Below, in pieces: positions 1 to 7,864 of a stretch of DNA of 64,000 bases. Positions within the stretch are counted from its first letter, which is position 1, and each line of letters begins with the position of its first letter. Under the pieces are notes generated by a model. It was not told where the DNA came from, ran no database searches, and worked only from the letters and a program-made list of their open reading frames with translations. The translations under genes were made by a program, and so were the position numbers. This DNA is from Amycolatopsis cihanbeyliensis (GTDB taxonomy: Bacteria; Actinomycetota; Actinomycetes; Mycobacteriales; Pseudonocardiaceae), in contig NZ_VFML01000001.1 in the NCBI RefSeq assembly GCF_006715045.1, positions 4,990,501-5,054,500 of the forward strand. The letters run 5' to 3'.

Positions 1-670
1 ACTGACCGCGTTCGGCCCCGAGCGGCCCGCGCTGCTCTGGTTGAACTCACCGGCCAACCCCACCGGGCGCGTGCTCGGCATCGAGCACCTGCGCAAGGTG
101 GTCGACTGGGCGCGGGAGCGGGGCACCATCGTGGTGTCCGACGAGTGCTACCTGGATCTCGGCTGGGAGGCCGAGCCGGTCTCGTTGCTACGTCCGGATG
201 TGCACGGGGGCGACATGGCGGGCCTGCTCGCCGTGCACTCGCTGTCCAAGTCGGCCAACCTGGCGGGTTACCGCGCCGGTTTCGTGACCGGCGACCCCGC
301 GTTGGTGTCCACCCTGCTCGGGGTGCGCAAGCATGCGGGCATGATCGTGCCGCGACCGGTGCAGGAGGCGATGACCGTCGCGCTGGCCGCGGACGACCTG
401 GTCGCCGAGCAGCGGGAGCGCTACGCGGCGCGGCGCGCGGTGCTGCGGCCCGCGCTGGAACGGGCCGGGTTCCGGATCGACCACTCCGAGGCCGGCCTCT
501 ACCTGTGGGCAACCAGGGACGAGGACGCGCGCGCGAGCGTCGACCGGCTGGCCGACCGTGGCATCCTGGTCGCCCCCGGAACCTACTACGGCCCCTCCGG
601 GGGCCGGCACGTCCGGGTCGCCCTCACCGCGACCGACGAACGGATCCACGCCGCCGCCGACCGCCTCTGA
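1..670 (+). CDS. dapC: Succinyldiaminopimelate aminotransferase, 3' part
   Basis: PLP-dependent class I/II aminotransferase. The expected reaction is transamination between N-succinyl-L-2-amino-6-ketopimelate and N-succinyl-LL-diaminopimelate in lysine and peptidoglycan-precursor synthesis. The reading frame is open from base 2, so the N-terminal part lies outside the window; 222 residues are visible. Seen: the fold-type I substrate loop NSPANPTG, the cofactor-contacting SDECYLDL, the PLP-lysine motif SLSKSANLAGYRAG, and a conserved C-terminal arginine region GRHVRVALT. The presence of dapD and dapE a few kilobases away supports DapC over a generic aminotransferase. The gene ends just before a cluster of 21-bp tandem repeats. 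Confidence 0.85.
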   Translation, partial: LTAFGPERPALLWLNSPANPTGRVLGIEHLRKVVDWARERGTIVVSDECYLDLGWEAEPVSLLRPDVHGGDMAGLLAVHSLSKSANLAGYRAGFVTGDPALVSTLLGVRKHAGMIVPRPVQEAMTVALAADDLVAEQRERYAARRAVLRPALERAGFRIDHSEAGLYLWATRDEDARASVDRLADRGILVAPGTYYGPSGGRHVRVALTATDERIHAAADRL

Positions 671-678
671 CGCGGTGT

Positions 679-762
679 GTTTGCCGCTCACGTAGGCGTG
701 TTTGCTCCCCACGCGCGCGAGTTGGCCGCTCACGCGCGCGAGTTTGCTCCCCATGTACGTGA
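679..762. repeat. Four tandem 21-bp units downstream of dapC
   Basis: Four consecutive 21-bp units start at 679, 700, 721 and 742 and fit GTTTGCYSCYCACGYRCGYGA. They alternate between a GCCGCTCAC core and a GCTCCCCAC core, so they look like a mosaic of two subtypes. The same family recurs at 2085-2138. The units lie between the convergent 3' ends of dapC and the MDR oxidoreductase gene. They have no ribosome binding site or coding signal of their own. Function is unknown. Confidence 0.9.
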
Positions 763-805
763 GTTAGTCAAGTGTCGACTCGGGCAGCTAACCAGAGTCC
801 GCGGA

Positions 806-1837
806 TCATCCTGCTGGATCGGTGTGCGGGATGGTGAGGAGGACTTTGCCGACCGTGCCTCGCTCGAGGGCGACCTGGGCGTCGGCGATCCGTTCTAACG
901 GGAAGTGGTGCAGCGGTAGCCCGGCCTGTTCCCCCACCCGCAAGGCACCCGCCGCCACGGCCGCCGCGACGTCGGTGACCGCGTGGTCCTTGGCCGCGGG
1001 CGGCACCGTGTAGACATAAACGCCCTGCCAGCGCAGGTTGGCCGGCAGCGACTCGAGCACCGGCACAGACAGGTACTCTCCCGTGGTGCCCCCGTAGAAG
1101 GCAATGACCGCCCCGCGGGCTGCCACCGCGACGTCGAGCGAGGCGTTGGCCGTCGGCGCGACCTCGACGATGATGTGCACGCCCTCGGGCGCGATGGCCC
1201 GGATCGCCACAGCAGCGTCCTGCGCGTGGTAGTCGACTACGTGGTGGGCACCGGCCGCGCGCGCCAGCGCGGCCTTGGCCGGGCCGCTGACGGTGGTGAT
1301 CACCCGTGCACCGGCCCACCGGGCGAGTTGAACGGCCGCGTTGCCGACCGCGCCGGCGCCGCCCGCCACCAGAACGGTGGCTCCCCGCAACGAGTTCGGC
1401 GCGACACGTCCTGAGCCGCCCTCGGCGACGCTCAGCGCGCGATGCGCGGTCAGGGCAGGGATGCCCAATGCCGCGCCAAGCTCGAACGAAGCGTCGCCGG
1501 GCAGGACGACCGCCTGCCGGTCGGGGACGACCGTGTACTGCGCGGCCGTACCCCACGCCCGCTGCCAGGCCGCTTCCCAGAGCCACACCCGCTGCCCGAC
1601 CCGGTCCGGATCCACCTGCGGGCCGATGGCGTCGATCACCCCGGCGCCGTCCTGGTGCGGCACCTGCTCGCGCACGCCCTCCGGAAGGGGGCGCAGGCGG
1701 CTGCGCCAGTCCGTGGGGTTGACACCCGAGCTGTGCACCCGAACGCGTACCTCTCCCTGGCCGGGCTCGGGAACCGCGCGTTCGACGATCTGGAAGACCT
1801 CGGGTCCACCAGCCGCGGTCCGGACAACGACCTTCAT
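806..1837 (-). CDS. Quinone oxidoreductase-like MDR-family dehydrogenase
   Basis: 343-aa medium-chain dehydrogenase/reductase, probably a NADPH-dependent quinone or enone reductase; the substrate is unknown. Seen: an N-terminal GroES-like domain with VHSSGVNPTDWRSR, then a Rossmann region with the glycine-rich VLVAGGAGAVGNAAVQ near residue 155. The structural-zinc cysteine cluster of alcohol dehydrogenases is absent, which fits the zinc-independent quinone oxidoreductase branch. ATG at 1837 is preceded by a purine-rich AAGGA. The gene sits alone between two clusters of 21-bp repeats (679-762 and 2085-2138). The roughly 250 bp upstream of it contain no convincing gene. Confidence 0.85.
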   Translation of the reverse strand: MKVVVRTAAGGPEVFQIVERAVPEPGQGEVRVRVHSSGVNPTDWRSRLRPLPEGVREQVPHQDGAGVIDAIGPQVDPDRVGQRVWLWEAAWQRAWGTAAQYTVVPDRQAVVLPGDASFELGAALGIPALTAHRALSVAEGGSGRVAPNSLRGATVLVAGGAGAVGNAAVQLARWAGARVITTVSGPAKAALARAAGAHHVVDYHAQDAAVAIRAIAPEGVHIIVEVAPTANASLDVAVAARGAVIAFYGGTTGEYLSVPVLESLPANLRWQGVYVYTVPPAAKDHAVTDVAAAVAAGALRVGEQAGLPLHHFPLERIADAQVALERGTVGKVLLTIPHTDPAG

Positions 1838-2084
1838 CTCTCACCAATCCTTCGCCGGCCCCACTGCCGCACCGTCGGCGCGCAACCGCTGTGTCGTCTG
1901 TCGGTTCGGTGCTCACCAGCACACGCTCGCTGGCCGCACCTCCGCCGAACCCGCGCGAGCACAGACGTATTCCGCATACCCCGGAAGGCGAACACAAAGG
2001 AGTCGCCAGACCGGGTAGCGACCGGATCGGTAATCGGTAGGAACACCCAAACCGCCTCGGCCACGATCTCGTCGGGGAAAGCCG

Positions 2085-2138
2085 TTTTGCTGCTCACGTA
2101 CCCGAGTTTGCCGTTCAGGTAGGCGAGTTGGCCGTTCC
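2085..2138. repeat. Second cluster of 21-bp repeat units
   Basis: About two and a half units start at 2085, 2106 and 2127 and match the family at 679-762 (TTTTGCTGCTCACGTACCCGA and GTTTGCCGTTCAGGTAGGCGA). The cluster runs into the 3' end of the TetR gene and supplies that gene's last codons and its TGA at 2115-2117. Confidence 0.85.
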
Positions 2139-2732
2139 CGACCCCGCGATGCCGCGGTAGAGGAAGTCGGTCAGCAGGTCGATCGCCTCGTCGTCGGGCA
2201 GGGTGCGACCGCTGCCGTCGCCGCCGGCCGCCAGCCAGGTCCAGGCGAACTGGTCCAGCAGGCTGTACATGGCGGAGATCACCAGCTCCGGGTCGCCGGG
2301 CAGCACCGGAACCCGCTCCAGGTGGTCGCGCAGGTCCTCCCGGTCGGCCGCCATGATCTCGCGCAGCCTGCGGTCGAACTCCGCGTTCACCATCGAGGCC
2401 TGCCGGAGCGCGATCATCTCCGGCAGGTGCGCCCGGTAGAAGCGCCAGTAGGCCGCGATATGCCAGCGCACCGCCGCGCGATCGGTGAAGTCGGCGCTGT
2501 GCGTGGGGTCCTCGGCGACCGCGCGGTCACCCTCGGCCAGCATGTCGGTCAGCAGGGCGGTGAGCAGTTCCTCCTTGCCCGCGAAGTGGTTGTAGAACGA
2601 CCCGGCCGCCCGGCCCGCTTCGGCGGTGATGTCGGTGATCTTCGTGTTCAGGTAGCCCTGCCGGGCGAATACGCGCTTGGCCGCCTGCTTCAGCGCCGCC
2701 TCGGTCTCGGCCGCCCGCGCCCTCCGGTTCAT
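2115..2732 (-). CDS. TetR/AcrR-family transcriptional regulator
   Basis: 205-aa one-component regulator. The N-terminal helix-turn-helix spans about residues 10-55 (VFARQGYLNTKITDITAEAG, followed by SFYNHFAGKEEL). An all-helical ligand-binding domain follows with a tryptophan-rich AYWRFYRAHL stretch. ATG at 2732 is preceded by a strong AAGGAGG; the open frame continues upstream but without that signal. The gene is divergent from the flavin monooxygenase at 2813, with TGAA-N6-TTCA repeats in the gap, so it is inferred to repress that gene and itself. Its final residues (TANSPT) and stop codon are encoded by the 21-bp repeat array, which suggests the original C-terminus was altered when the repeats arrived. 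Confidence 0.88.
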   Translation of the reverse strand: MNRRARAAETEAALKQAAKRVFARQGYLNTKITDITAEAGRAAGSFYNHFAGKEELLTALLTDMLAEGDRAVAEDPTHSADFTDRAAVRWHIAAYWRFYRAHLPEMIALRQASMVNAEFDRRLREIMAADREDLRDHLERVPVLPGDPELVISAMYSLLDQFAWTWLAAGGDGSGRTLPDDEAIDLLTDFLYRGIAGSGTANSPT

Positions 2733-2770
2733 CGGCACCTCCTTGACGCCGCACGCTAACAGCAGCAAAC

Positions 2771-2799
2771 TGAATTCATATTCACTGAACTGAAATTCA
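2771..2799. promoter_or_regulatory. Candidate TetR operator: two TGAA-N6-TTCA sites
   Basis: The divergent TetR/monooxygenase gap contains TGAATTCATATTCA (2771-2784) and TGAACTGAAATTCA (2786-2799). Each is an imperfect TGAA-N6-TTCA palindrome and their starts are 15 bp apart. The AT-rich pair stands out in a GC-rich genome and ends 14 bp before the monooxygenase start. Assignment to the TetR protein is inferred from position. Confidence 0.6.
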
Positions 2800-2812
2800 C
2801 TTGGAGGTGCCC

Positions 2813-4246
2813 GTGGATATCGAGGTGCTGGTGACCGGAGCGGGTCCGACCGGCCTGACCCTGGCCATCGAGTTGGCCCGGCGGGGTGTCGGGGTGCGGA
2901 TCGTGGACAAGGCCGGGACGTACTTCGCGGGGTCGCGGGGGGACGGGTTGCAACCGCGCACCCTCGAGGTCTTCGAGGACCTCGGTGTGCTGGACGCGGT
3001 ACTCGCCGAAGGCGCACCGCAGGCGCCGGTCCGCGCCTACCTGGACGGGGAGTTCGCCGAGGAGCGCCGGATGAGCCCGGTGCTGGAGCCCACCCCGGAT
3101 GTGCCCTACCCGAACGGCTGGGTGCTCGGCCAGTCCCGGACCGAGCACATCCTGCGCGAGCGCCTTGCCGGGCTGGGCGTGCGGGTGGAGCTCGGTACCG
3201 AGCTGACCGGGCTGAGCCAGGACGAGCGGGGCGTGACGGCGACGCTGGCGCACGGCGGCGGGGAACGCACCGTCCGGTGCCGGTACCTGGTCGGGGCCGA
3301 TGGCGGGAGCAGTTTCGTGCGCAAGTCGCTCGGGGTGGGTTTCCCCGGCGACACCGACGAGTCGGTCCGGATGCTGCTCGGCGACGTTCGCGCGGACGGC
3401 CTCGACCACGGCTACGGCCACTGGTTCGCCCGTGCCGAGGACCCGGCCGCCGGCGTCGTGCTCACCCCGCTGCCCGGTGGCGACTGGTTCCAGTTCGCCG
3501 CCCCGCTGGGCGGGAGCGACGCGGGCACCGGGCTGGACACCCTGCGGAAGCTCCTGGACGGCGTAAGAGCGCCCGCCGGTGTCCGGTTGCGGGACCTGAC
3601 GTGGGCGACGGTGTGGCGACCGAACGCGCGGCTGGCCGAGCGGTTCCGGGTGGGCCGGGTGTTCCTGGCGGGCGACGCGGCGCATGTGCACCCGCCGACC
3701 GGTGGGCAGGGCCTGAACACCGGGGTGCAGGACGCCTACAACCTCGGCTGGAAGCTGGCCGAGGGCTCACCCGCGTTGCTGGACAGCTACGAGTCCGAGC
3801 GGCTGCCGGTCGCCGCCGGTGTGCTCGGGCTGAGCGAACGCCTGCTGCGCAAGTACACCAGCGGCGCGCCGGATGCTCACTACCGCGGTGCGGACACCCG
3901 GCAGCTGGACATCAGCTACCGGGAGGACGAAGGGGACGGCCTGTTGCCGGGTGACCGGGCGCCGGACGCGCCGGTCCTGGGGGTCACCGGCAGCCTGCGG
4001 CTGTTCGACCTGTTCCGCGGTCCGCACGCCACCCGGCTCACCTTCGGTGCCCCGTGCCCCGGCCCGGAGCCTGGTGTGCACTCCTACGTGGTACTACCGC
4101 CCGGTTGCTCGGCGGGCGAGGATTCCGTGGTCGACACCGGCAACCATGCTCACGCCGCCTACCAGGCCACCCGGGGTACGACCGTGCTGATCCGCCCCGA
4201 TGGCTACCTGGCAGGCCGAGGCGGGGGTGAGCGGAGGTCAGAGTAG
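2813..4246 (+). CDS. FAD-dependent aromatic-type monooxygenase
   Basis: 477-aa class A flavoprotein monooxygenase of the phenol/aklavinone-hydroxylase type (FAD_binding_3). Such enzymes hydroxylate aromatic or polyketide substrates with NAD(P)H and O2; the substrate here is unknown. Seen in order: the dinucleotide-binding GAGPTG at the N-terminus, the DG motif YLVGADGGSS near residue 165, the GD motif VFLAGDAAHVHPPTGGQG near residue 285, and a C-terminal thioredoxin-like extension. GTG at 2813 was chosen because GGAGG lies 5 nt upstream; an in-frame TTG at 2801 would overlap that site. The gene is divergently paired with a TetR regulator and its 3' end overlaps the CHAD gene by 9 bp. Confidence 0.9.
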   Translation: MDIEVLVTGAGPTGLTLAIELARRGVGVRIVDKAGTYFAGSRGDGLQPRTLEVFEDLGVLDAVLAEGAPQAPVRAYLDGEFAEERRMSPVLEPTPDVPYPNGWVLGQSRTEHILRERLAGLGVRVELGTELTGLSQDERGVTATLAHGGGERTVRCRYLVGADGGSSFVRKSLGVGFPGDTDESVRMLLGDVRADGLDHGYGHWFARAEDPAAGVVLTPLPGGDWFQFAAPLGGSDAGTGLDTLRKLLDGVRAPAGVRLRDLTWATVWRPNARLAERFRVGRVFLAGDAAHVHPPTGGQGLNTGVQDAYNLGWKLAEGSPALLDSYESERLPVAAGVLGLSERLLRKYTSGAPDAHYRGADTRQLDISYREDEGDGLLPGDRAPDAPVLGVTGSLRLFDLFRGPHATRLTFGAPCPGPEPGVHSYVVLPPGCSAGEDSVVDTGNHAHAAYQATRGTTVLIRPDGYLAGRGGGERRSE

Positions 4247-5206
4247 GGCGCGGGCGGCGGAGTCGATGTCCTTGACGATGCCGCGCCAGGCCTGGCGGGC
4301 CTCGGCGCGGCGGGCGAGTTCCCGCTCCACGATCCGGCCCGCGACGAACGCGACGCCGCCCTCGTGCTCGTCCACCAGGGCGCGGACCCGCTCGGCGGCC
4401 ACCACGGCGTCCTGATGCTCGCCCAGCACGGTCTGCAGCTCCTTGGTCGCCCCGACCAGCGTCTTGATCCGCTTGGTGCCCTTCTTGCCCGCCGCGGGCC
4501 TGGCCAGCTCGGCCGCATAGCGCAAACGCTTGCAGTGGATGCGCAGCTCGTGCAGCTCGTCGTCCGGCGGGTCGGCCGGCAGCGCCCGGACCGCCTTGCG
4601 AAACCGCCGGTACGGCTTGCGTAGCGTGCCGACCAGTGCGGCGCCCTTCTCCTTCGCGGTGTCCTCCGCCCGCGCGGCCTCCTGGCCCGCCGCGGAGCCG
4701 GTCGCCAGCGCCGCGGTGTCCAGCCGTAGCTGCCGGTACCGCTTACTGTTCAACGCCCTGGTCAGCTTGCCCTTGGACCGGCCGCGCTGCCCGGTGAACA
4801 CCGCGATCAGCTCCGCGGCGGCCGGCTGGTCCTGCTCCTCGAAGTCCCGCACCACCTCGTGCAGGTGCTCGATCAGGACGTCGTGGTCGCGCACCTCGCC
4901 CAACGCGCCACCCAGCCAGCCGAGCTCGACTCGCACCCGTTCGGCGTCCGGCCCGAGCAACTCACCGGAGAGTTTCAGCACGCTGCGCATCCGGCGCACG
5001 GCCACCCGCATCTGGTGCAGGTCCTCAGGGTCGGCGCCGGATCTGGTGCCCGGTTCGTACCGCAGTAGCGCCCGCAGCTGCGCGTCCACCTTCGCGCGTA
5101 CATGCGCGGCCGGCGGGTCCTGTGGTCCCGCGGTCAGGGGCTGGTCCGGCAGGCCGAGCCCGGCCGGGGTGACCGCAGGAGCCTCGGGTGTCGAATCGGT
5201 GCTCAC
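4238..5206 (-). CDS. CHAD-domain protein
   Basis: 322-aa protein with a CHAD domain, a conserved histidine alpha-helical fold that binds polyphosphate. Seen: two charged helical repeats, each with the hallmark histidine and following basic residues (EDLHQMRVAVRRMRS near residue 65 and DELHELRIHCKRLRYAAEL near residue 225). No CYTH (triphosphatase) domain is fused or adjacent, so this is a stand-alone CHAD. GTG at 5206 follows TACCCT by 7 nt, a leaderless pattern, and there is no Shine-Dalgarno. It lies downstream of dapD on the same strand with a 45-bp gap. A role in polyphosphate granules is a family-level inference. Confidence 0.85.
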   Translation of the reverse strand: MSTDSTPEAPAVTPAGLGLPDQPLTAGPQDPPAAHVRAKVDAQLRALLRYEPGTRSGADPEDLHQMRVAVRRMRSVLKLSGELLGPDAERVRVELGWLGGALGEVRDHDVLIEHLHEVVRDFEEQDQPAAAELIAVFTGQRGRSKGKLTRALNSKRYRQLRLDTAALATGSAAGQEAARAEDTAKEKGAALVGTLRKPYRRFRKAVRALPADPPDDELHELRIHCKRLRYAAELARPAAGKKGTKRIKTLVGATKELQTVLGEHQDAVVAAERVRALVDEHEGGVAFVAGRIVERELARRAEARQAWRGIVKDIDSAARALL

Positions 5207-5213
5207 CGGGTGA

Positions 5214-5219
5214 AGGGTA
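5214..5219 (-). promoter_or_regulatory. Candidate -10 box for leaderless CHAD transcript
   Basis: TACCCT on the minus strand is followed by 7 nt and the GTG start at 5206. This fits the actinobacterial TANNNT -10 with transcription starting at the initiation codon. Confidence 0.5.
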
Positions 5220-5251
5220 GTTGAACGTGATCGACGAGCACGTCACCCAAC

Positions 5252-6250
5252 TCAGTCATTCGCGTGCAGCGCGGCGTTCAGCTCGATGCCGGTTCCGTCC
5301 CGGGGCACGACCTCCACGGAACCGGTGGCCGAATTGCGCCGGAACAGCGCACCGGAGGTACCGGACAGCTCGCGCGCCTTCACCGTCCTGCCCTCCACGG
5401 ACACCTTGGTGCCCGCGGTGATGTACAGGCCGGCCTCGATCACCGAGTCATCGCCGAGCGAGATGCCCGCGCCGCCGTTCGCGCCGATCAGGCAGCGCTC
5501 GCCGATCGAGATCACCTCGCGACCGCCGCCGGAGAGCGTGCCCATGATGGACGCGCCGCCACCGATATCGCTGCCGTCGCCGACCACCACGCCGGCCGAG
5601 ATCCGGCCCTCCACCATGGACGCGCCCAGCGTGCCCGCGTTGAAGTTGACGAAGCCCTCGTGCATCACGGTGGTGCCACCGGCGAGGTGCGCGCCGAGCC
5701 GGACCCGGTCGGCATCGGCGATGCGCACGCCGGTCGGGGTGACGTAGTCCACCATCCGGGGGAACTTGTCCACCCCGTACACGGTGACGTGGCCGCGCGA
5801 GCGCAGCCGCAGCCTGGTCGCCTCGAAACCCTCGACCGGGCAGGGGCCGTGACTGGTCCACACGACGTTGGCGAGCAGGCCGAAGATGCCGTCCAGGCTC
5901 TGCCCGTTCGGCCGCACCAGCCGGTGGGACAGCAGGTGCAGCCGCAGGTACACCTCGTGCGTGTCGGCGGGCGGCTCGGCGAGCGAGCCGGTGATGACCT
6001 TGACCGCCACCACCTCGACGCCGCGGTCGGTGTCCGGGCCGAGCAGCGCCGCGGCCTCCTCGCCGAGAGCCTCGGTCGCCTGCGCGGCGGACAGCCGTTC
6101 GGTACCGCTCCGGCCGCCCGCTTCGGTCAGCTTCGGCTGCGGGAACCAGGTGTCCAGCACGGTGCCGCCGGTGGTCACGGCGGCCAGGCCGACGCCGGAG
6201 GCGCCGGTGGTCGCGGGGTTGGGGCTGCGCTCAGTCACGGGCTCACTCAC
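5252..6250 (-). CDS. dapD: Tetrahydrodipicolinate N-succinyltransferase
   Basis: 332-aa DapD of the actinobacterial class. It transfers succinyl from succinyl-CoA to tetrahydrodipicolinate in the succinylase branch of meso-diaminopimelate synthesis. Seen: an N-terminal helical domain, then a left-handed beta-helix with hexapeptide repeats from about residue 165 (GGTTVMHEGFVNFNAGTLGA, GGGASIMGTLSGGG, ISIGERCLIGANGGAGISLG). GTG at 6250 sits 7 nt after TACGGT on the minus strand, so a leaderless start there is preferred over the in-frame GTG at 6259. The product acts between DapA/B and DapC. Confidence 0.95.
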   Translation of the reverse strand: MSEPVTERSPNPATTGASGVGLAAVTTGGTVLDTWFPQPKLTEAGGRSGTERLSAAQATEALGEEAAALLGPDTDRGVEVVAVKVITGSLAEPPADTHEVYLRLHLLSHRLVRPNGQSLDGIFGLLANVVWTSHGPCPVEGFEATRLRLRSRGHVTVYGVDKFPRMVDYVTPTGVRIADADRVRLGAHLAGGTTVMHEGFVNFNAGTLGASMVEGRISAGVVVGDGSDIGGGASIMGTLSGGGREVISIGERCLIGANGGAGISLGDDSVIEAGLYITAGTKVSVEGRTVKARELSGTSGALFRRNSATGSVEVVPRDGTGIELNAALHAND

Positions 6251-6257
6251 GGCGCAC

Positions 6258-6263
6258 ACCGTA
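6258..6263 (-). promoter_or_regulatory. Candidate -10 box for dapD
   Basis: TACGGT on the minus strand lies 7 nt before the GTG at 6250, matching the leaderless spacing seen repeatedly in this window. Confidence 0.5.
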
Positions 6264-6280
6264 CCCGCCCCGGCATGGGG

Positions 6281-6730
6281 TCAGCCCGCCGTCGTCCCCG
6301 CGCCGAGCAGGTCGCCGAGGGAGCGCTGCACCTCGTGCAGGGCCGTGGCCATATCGGCGAGCGCCTTCGGGCATTCCGGTTCGTCCGCCCCACCCGCCGT
6401 GTAGCAGGCGTGTGCCCGGTAGTCCTGGATGCCGCGCTCCAGCTCCCGCCCGTGCTCGGCGAGATCCGGATGCGCCTCGCCCGCGTACTTCTCCGCGGCA
6501 CCGGGAATGCTGCCCAACTGGGTGACGTACTTCTCACAGCCCGGCGGATCCTGCTCGGTGGGCGCGAGATAGCACTGGTCGACCGCCAGCGCCTCGAGCT
6601 TCACGCGCAACGCCCCCGGCCCGGGATCCGGCGCCGGCCGCTCGGGCGTGGGACCCGCCTCGCTGCCGCAACCCGCCAGCAGCGCCAGCAACGTCCCGGC
6701 GACGGCGACCTGAACTCCTCGCATGCGCAC
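6281..6730 (-). CDS. Putative small lipoprotein
   Basis: About 149 aa. The N-terminus has a short basic stretch, a hydrophobic core and a lipobox (LLALLAGC) with the lipidated cysteine near residue 22, so export and membrane anchoring are expected. The mature part is rich in Pro, Glu and Ala and has four further cysteines (in DQCYLAP, GCEKY, HACYT and PECPK) that could form two disulfides. GTG at 6730 follows TACGGT by 6 nt; an ATG two codons later (6724) is the alternative. It is divergent from dapE and 30 bp upstream of dapD on the same strand. No known family recognised. Confidence 0.7.
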   Translation of the reverse strand: MRMRGVQVAVAGTLLALLAGCGSEAGPTPERPAPDPGPGALRVKLEALAVDQCYLAPTEQDPPGCEKYVTQLGSIPGAAEKYAGEAHPDLAEHGRELERGIQDYRAHACYTAGGADEPECPKALADMATALHEVQRSLGDLLGAGTTAG

Positions 6731-6736
6731 GCCCTC

Positions 6737-6742
6737 ACCGTA
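6737..6742 (-). promoter_or_regulatory. Candidate -10 box for the small lipoprotein gene
   Basis: TACGGT on the minus strand, 6 nt before the GTG at 6730. It lies back to back with the dapE -10 box at 6754-6759, so the two divergent promoters share a few tens of bases. Confidence 0.5.
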
Positions 6743-6753
6743 CGCATGCCCGG

Positions 6754-6759
6754 TAGCGT
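6754..6759 (+). promoter_or_regulatory. Candidate -10 box for leaderless dapE
   Basis: TAGCGT followed by 8 nt and the GTG at 6768. No ribosome binding site precedes that codon, so a leaderless transcript is the simplest reading. Confidence 0.55.
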
Positions 6760-6767
6760 CGCCGAAC

Positions 6768-7850
6768 GTGAGCACCCTTGACCTGCATGCCGACCCGGCC
6801 GAGATCACCGCGGCGCTGGTGGACATCGCCAGCGTCTCCGGGGCGGAGGCGGAGATCGCCGACGCCGTCGAGACCGCCCTGCGTGCCCAGGCACCGCATC
6901 TGGAGGTGGTGCGCAACGGCGCGGCCGTACTCGCCCGCACCCGGCTCGGCCGACCGTCCAGAGTGGTGCTGGCCGGGCACCTGGACACCGTGCCGGTCAA
7001 CGAGAACCTGCCGCTGCACCGCACCGGCTCCGGTGCCGGGGAGGTCCTGCACGGGCTCGGCACGGTGGACATGAAGGGCGGGGACGCGGTGTTCCTGCAT
7101 CTCGCCGCCGCCGTCACCGAGCCCCGGCACGACCTGACCTTCGTCTTCTACGACTGCGAGGAGGTCGAGGCCGCCCGCAACGGGCTCGGCCGGATCGAGC
7201 GCGAGCTGCCGGACTGGTTGCGCGGCGACCTCGCGGTGGTGGGCGAACCGTCCAACGCGGTCATCGAGGCCGGCTGCCAGGGAACCCTGCGAGCCGAACT
7301 GCGCCGCGCGGGTACGCGGGCGCACACGGCGCGGGCCTGGATGGGCGAGAACGCGATCCACGGGCTGGCCGAACCGCTGCGCAGGCTCGCCGAGTACCGG
7401 CCGCGGGTGGTGGACATCGACGGCCTGACCTACCGCGAGGGCCTGCAGGCGGTGCGGGTGGCCGGTGGGGTGGCCGGCAACGTGGTTCCGGACGAGGCCG
7501 TGCTGACGGTGAACCACCGCTTCGCGCCGGACCGGAGCCCCGAGCAGGCCGAGCGGCATGTGCGCGAGGTCCTCGACGGCTTCGAGCTGTCCGTTGTGGA
7601 CGTATCGGGTGGCGCGCTGCCGGGGCTGCACGCGCCGGTGGTGGCCGAGCTGGTGGCTGCGGCGGGTGGGCACGCGGCTGCCAAGCTCGGCTGGACCGAC
7701 GTGGCGCGGTTCGCCGCGCTCGGTATGCCCGCCGTGAACCTCGGCCCCGGCGACCCCACGCTGGCGCACACCCGGCAGGAGCACGTGGCGGCCGCCGAGA
7801 TCCGTACGGTCGCCGATGTGCTGCGCGCCTTTGTCGAAGTGCGGCGCTGA
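6768..7850 (+). CDS. dapE: Succinyl-diaminopimelate desuccinylase
   Basis: 360-aa M20-family zinc hydrolase. It releases succinate from N-succinyl-LL-diaminopimelate to give LL-diaminopimelate. Metal and catalytic positions visible: H71 and D73 in GHLDTVP, D101 in GTVDMKGGD, the catalytic and bridging E131/E132 in CEEVE, E160 in VVGEPSN, and H334 in LAHTRQEH. A lid/dimerisation domain lies between about residues 170 and 280. GTG at 6768 follows TAGCGT by 8 nt and begins the conserved part ([12 protein letters not shown]); an in-frame ATG at 6723 is less likely because it would extend into the divergent promoter. Part of the dispersed dapC-D-E set. Confidence 0.95.
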   Translation: MSTLDLHADPAEITAALVDIASVSGAEAEIADAVETALRAQAPHLEVVRNGAAVLARTRLGRPSRVVLAGHLDTVPVNENLPLHRTGSGAGEVLHGLGTVDMKGGDAVFLHLAAAVTEPRHDLTFVFYDCEEVEAARNGLGRIERELPDWLRGDLAVVGEPSNAVIEAGCQGTLRAELRRAGTRAHTARAWMGENAIHGLAEPLRRLAEYRPRVVDIDGLTYREGLQAVRVAGGVAGNVVPDEAVLTVNHRFAPDRSPEQAERHVREVLDGFELSVVDVSGGALPGLHAPVVAELVAAAGGHAAAKLGWTDVARFAALGMPAVNLGPGDPTLAHTRQEHVAAAEIRTVADVLRAFVEVRR

Positions 7851-7851
7851 C

Positions 7852-7857
7852 TATGGT
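7852..7857 (+). promoter_or_regulatory. Candidate -10 box for the first LOG gene
   Basis: TATGGT starts 2 nt after the dapE stop codon and is followed by 7 nt and a GTG at 7865, a leaderless arrangement. Confidence 0.5.
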
Positions 7858-7864
7858 GGGCCGG

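Noticed and set aside
679..762. Repeat cluster as a CRISPR array or as a 7-residue repeat protein
   Set aside because: Units are directly adjacent with no spacers. Because 21 is a multiple of 3 any frame gives a heptad repeat; there is no start signal or conserved frame.
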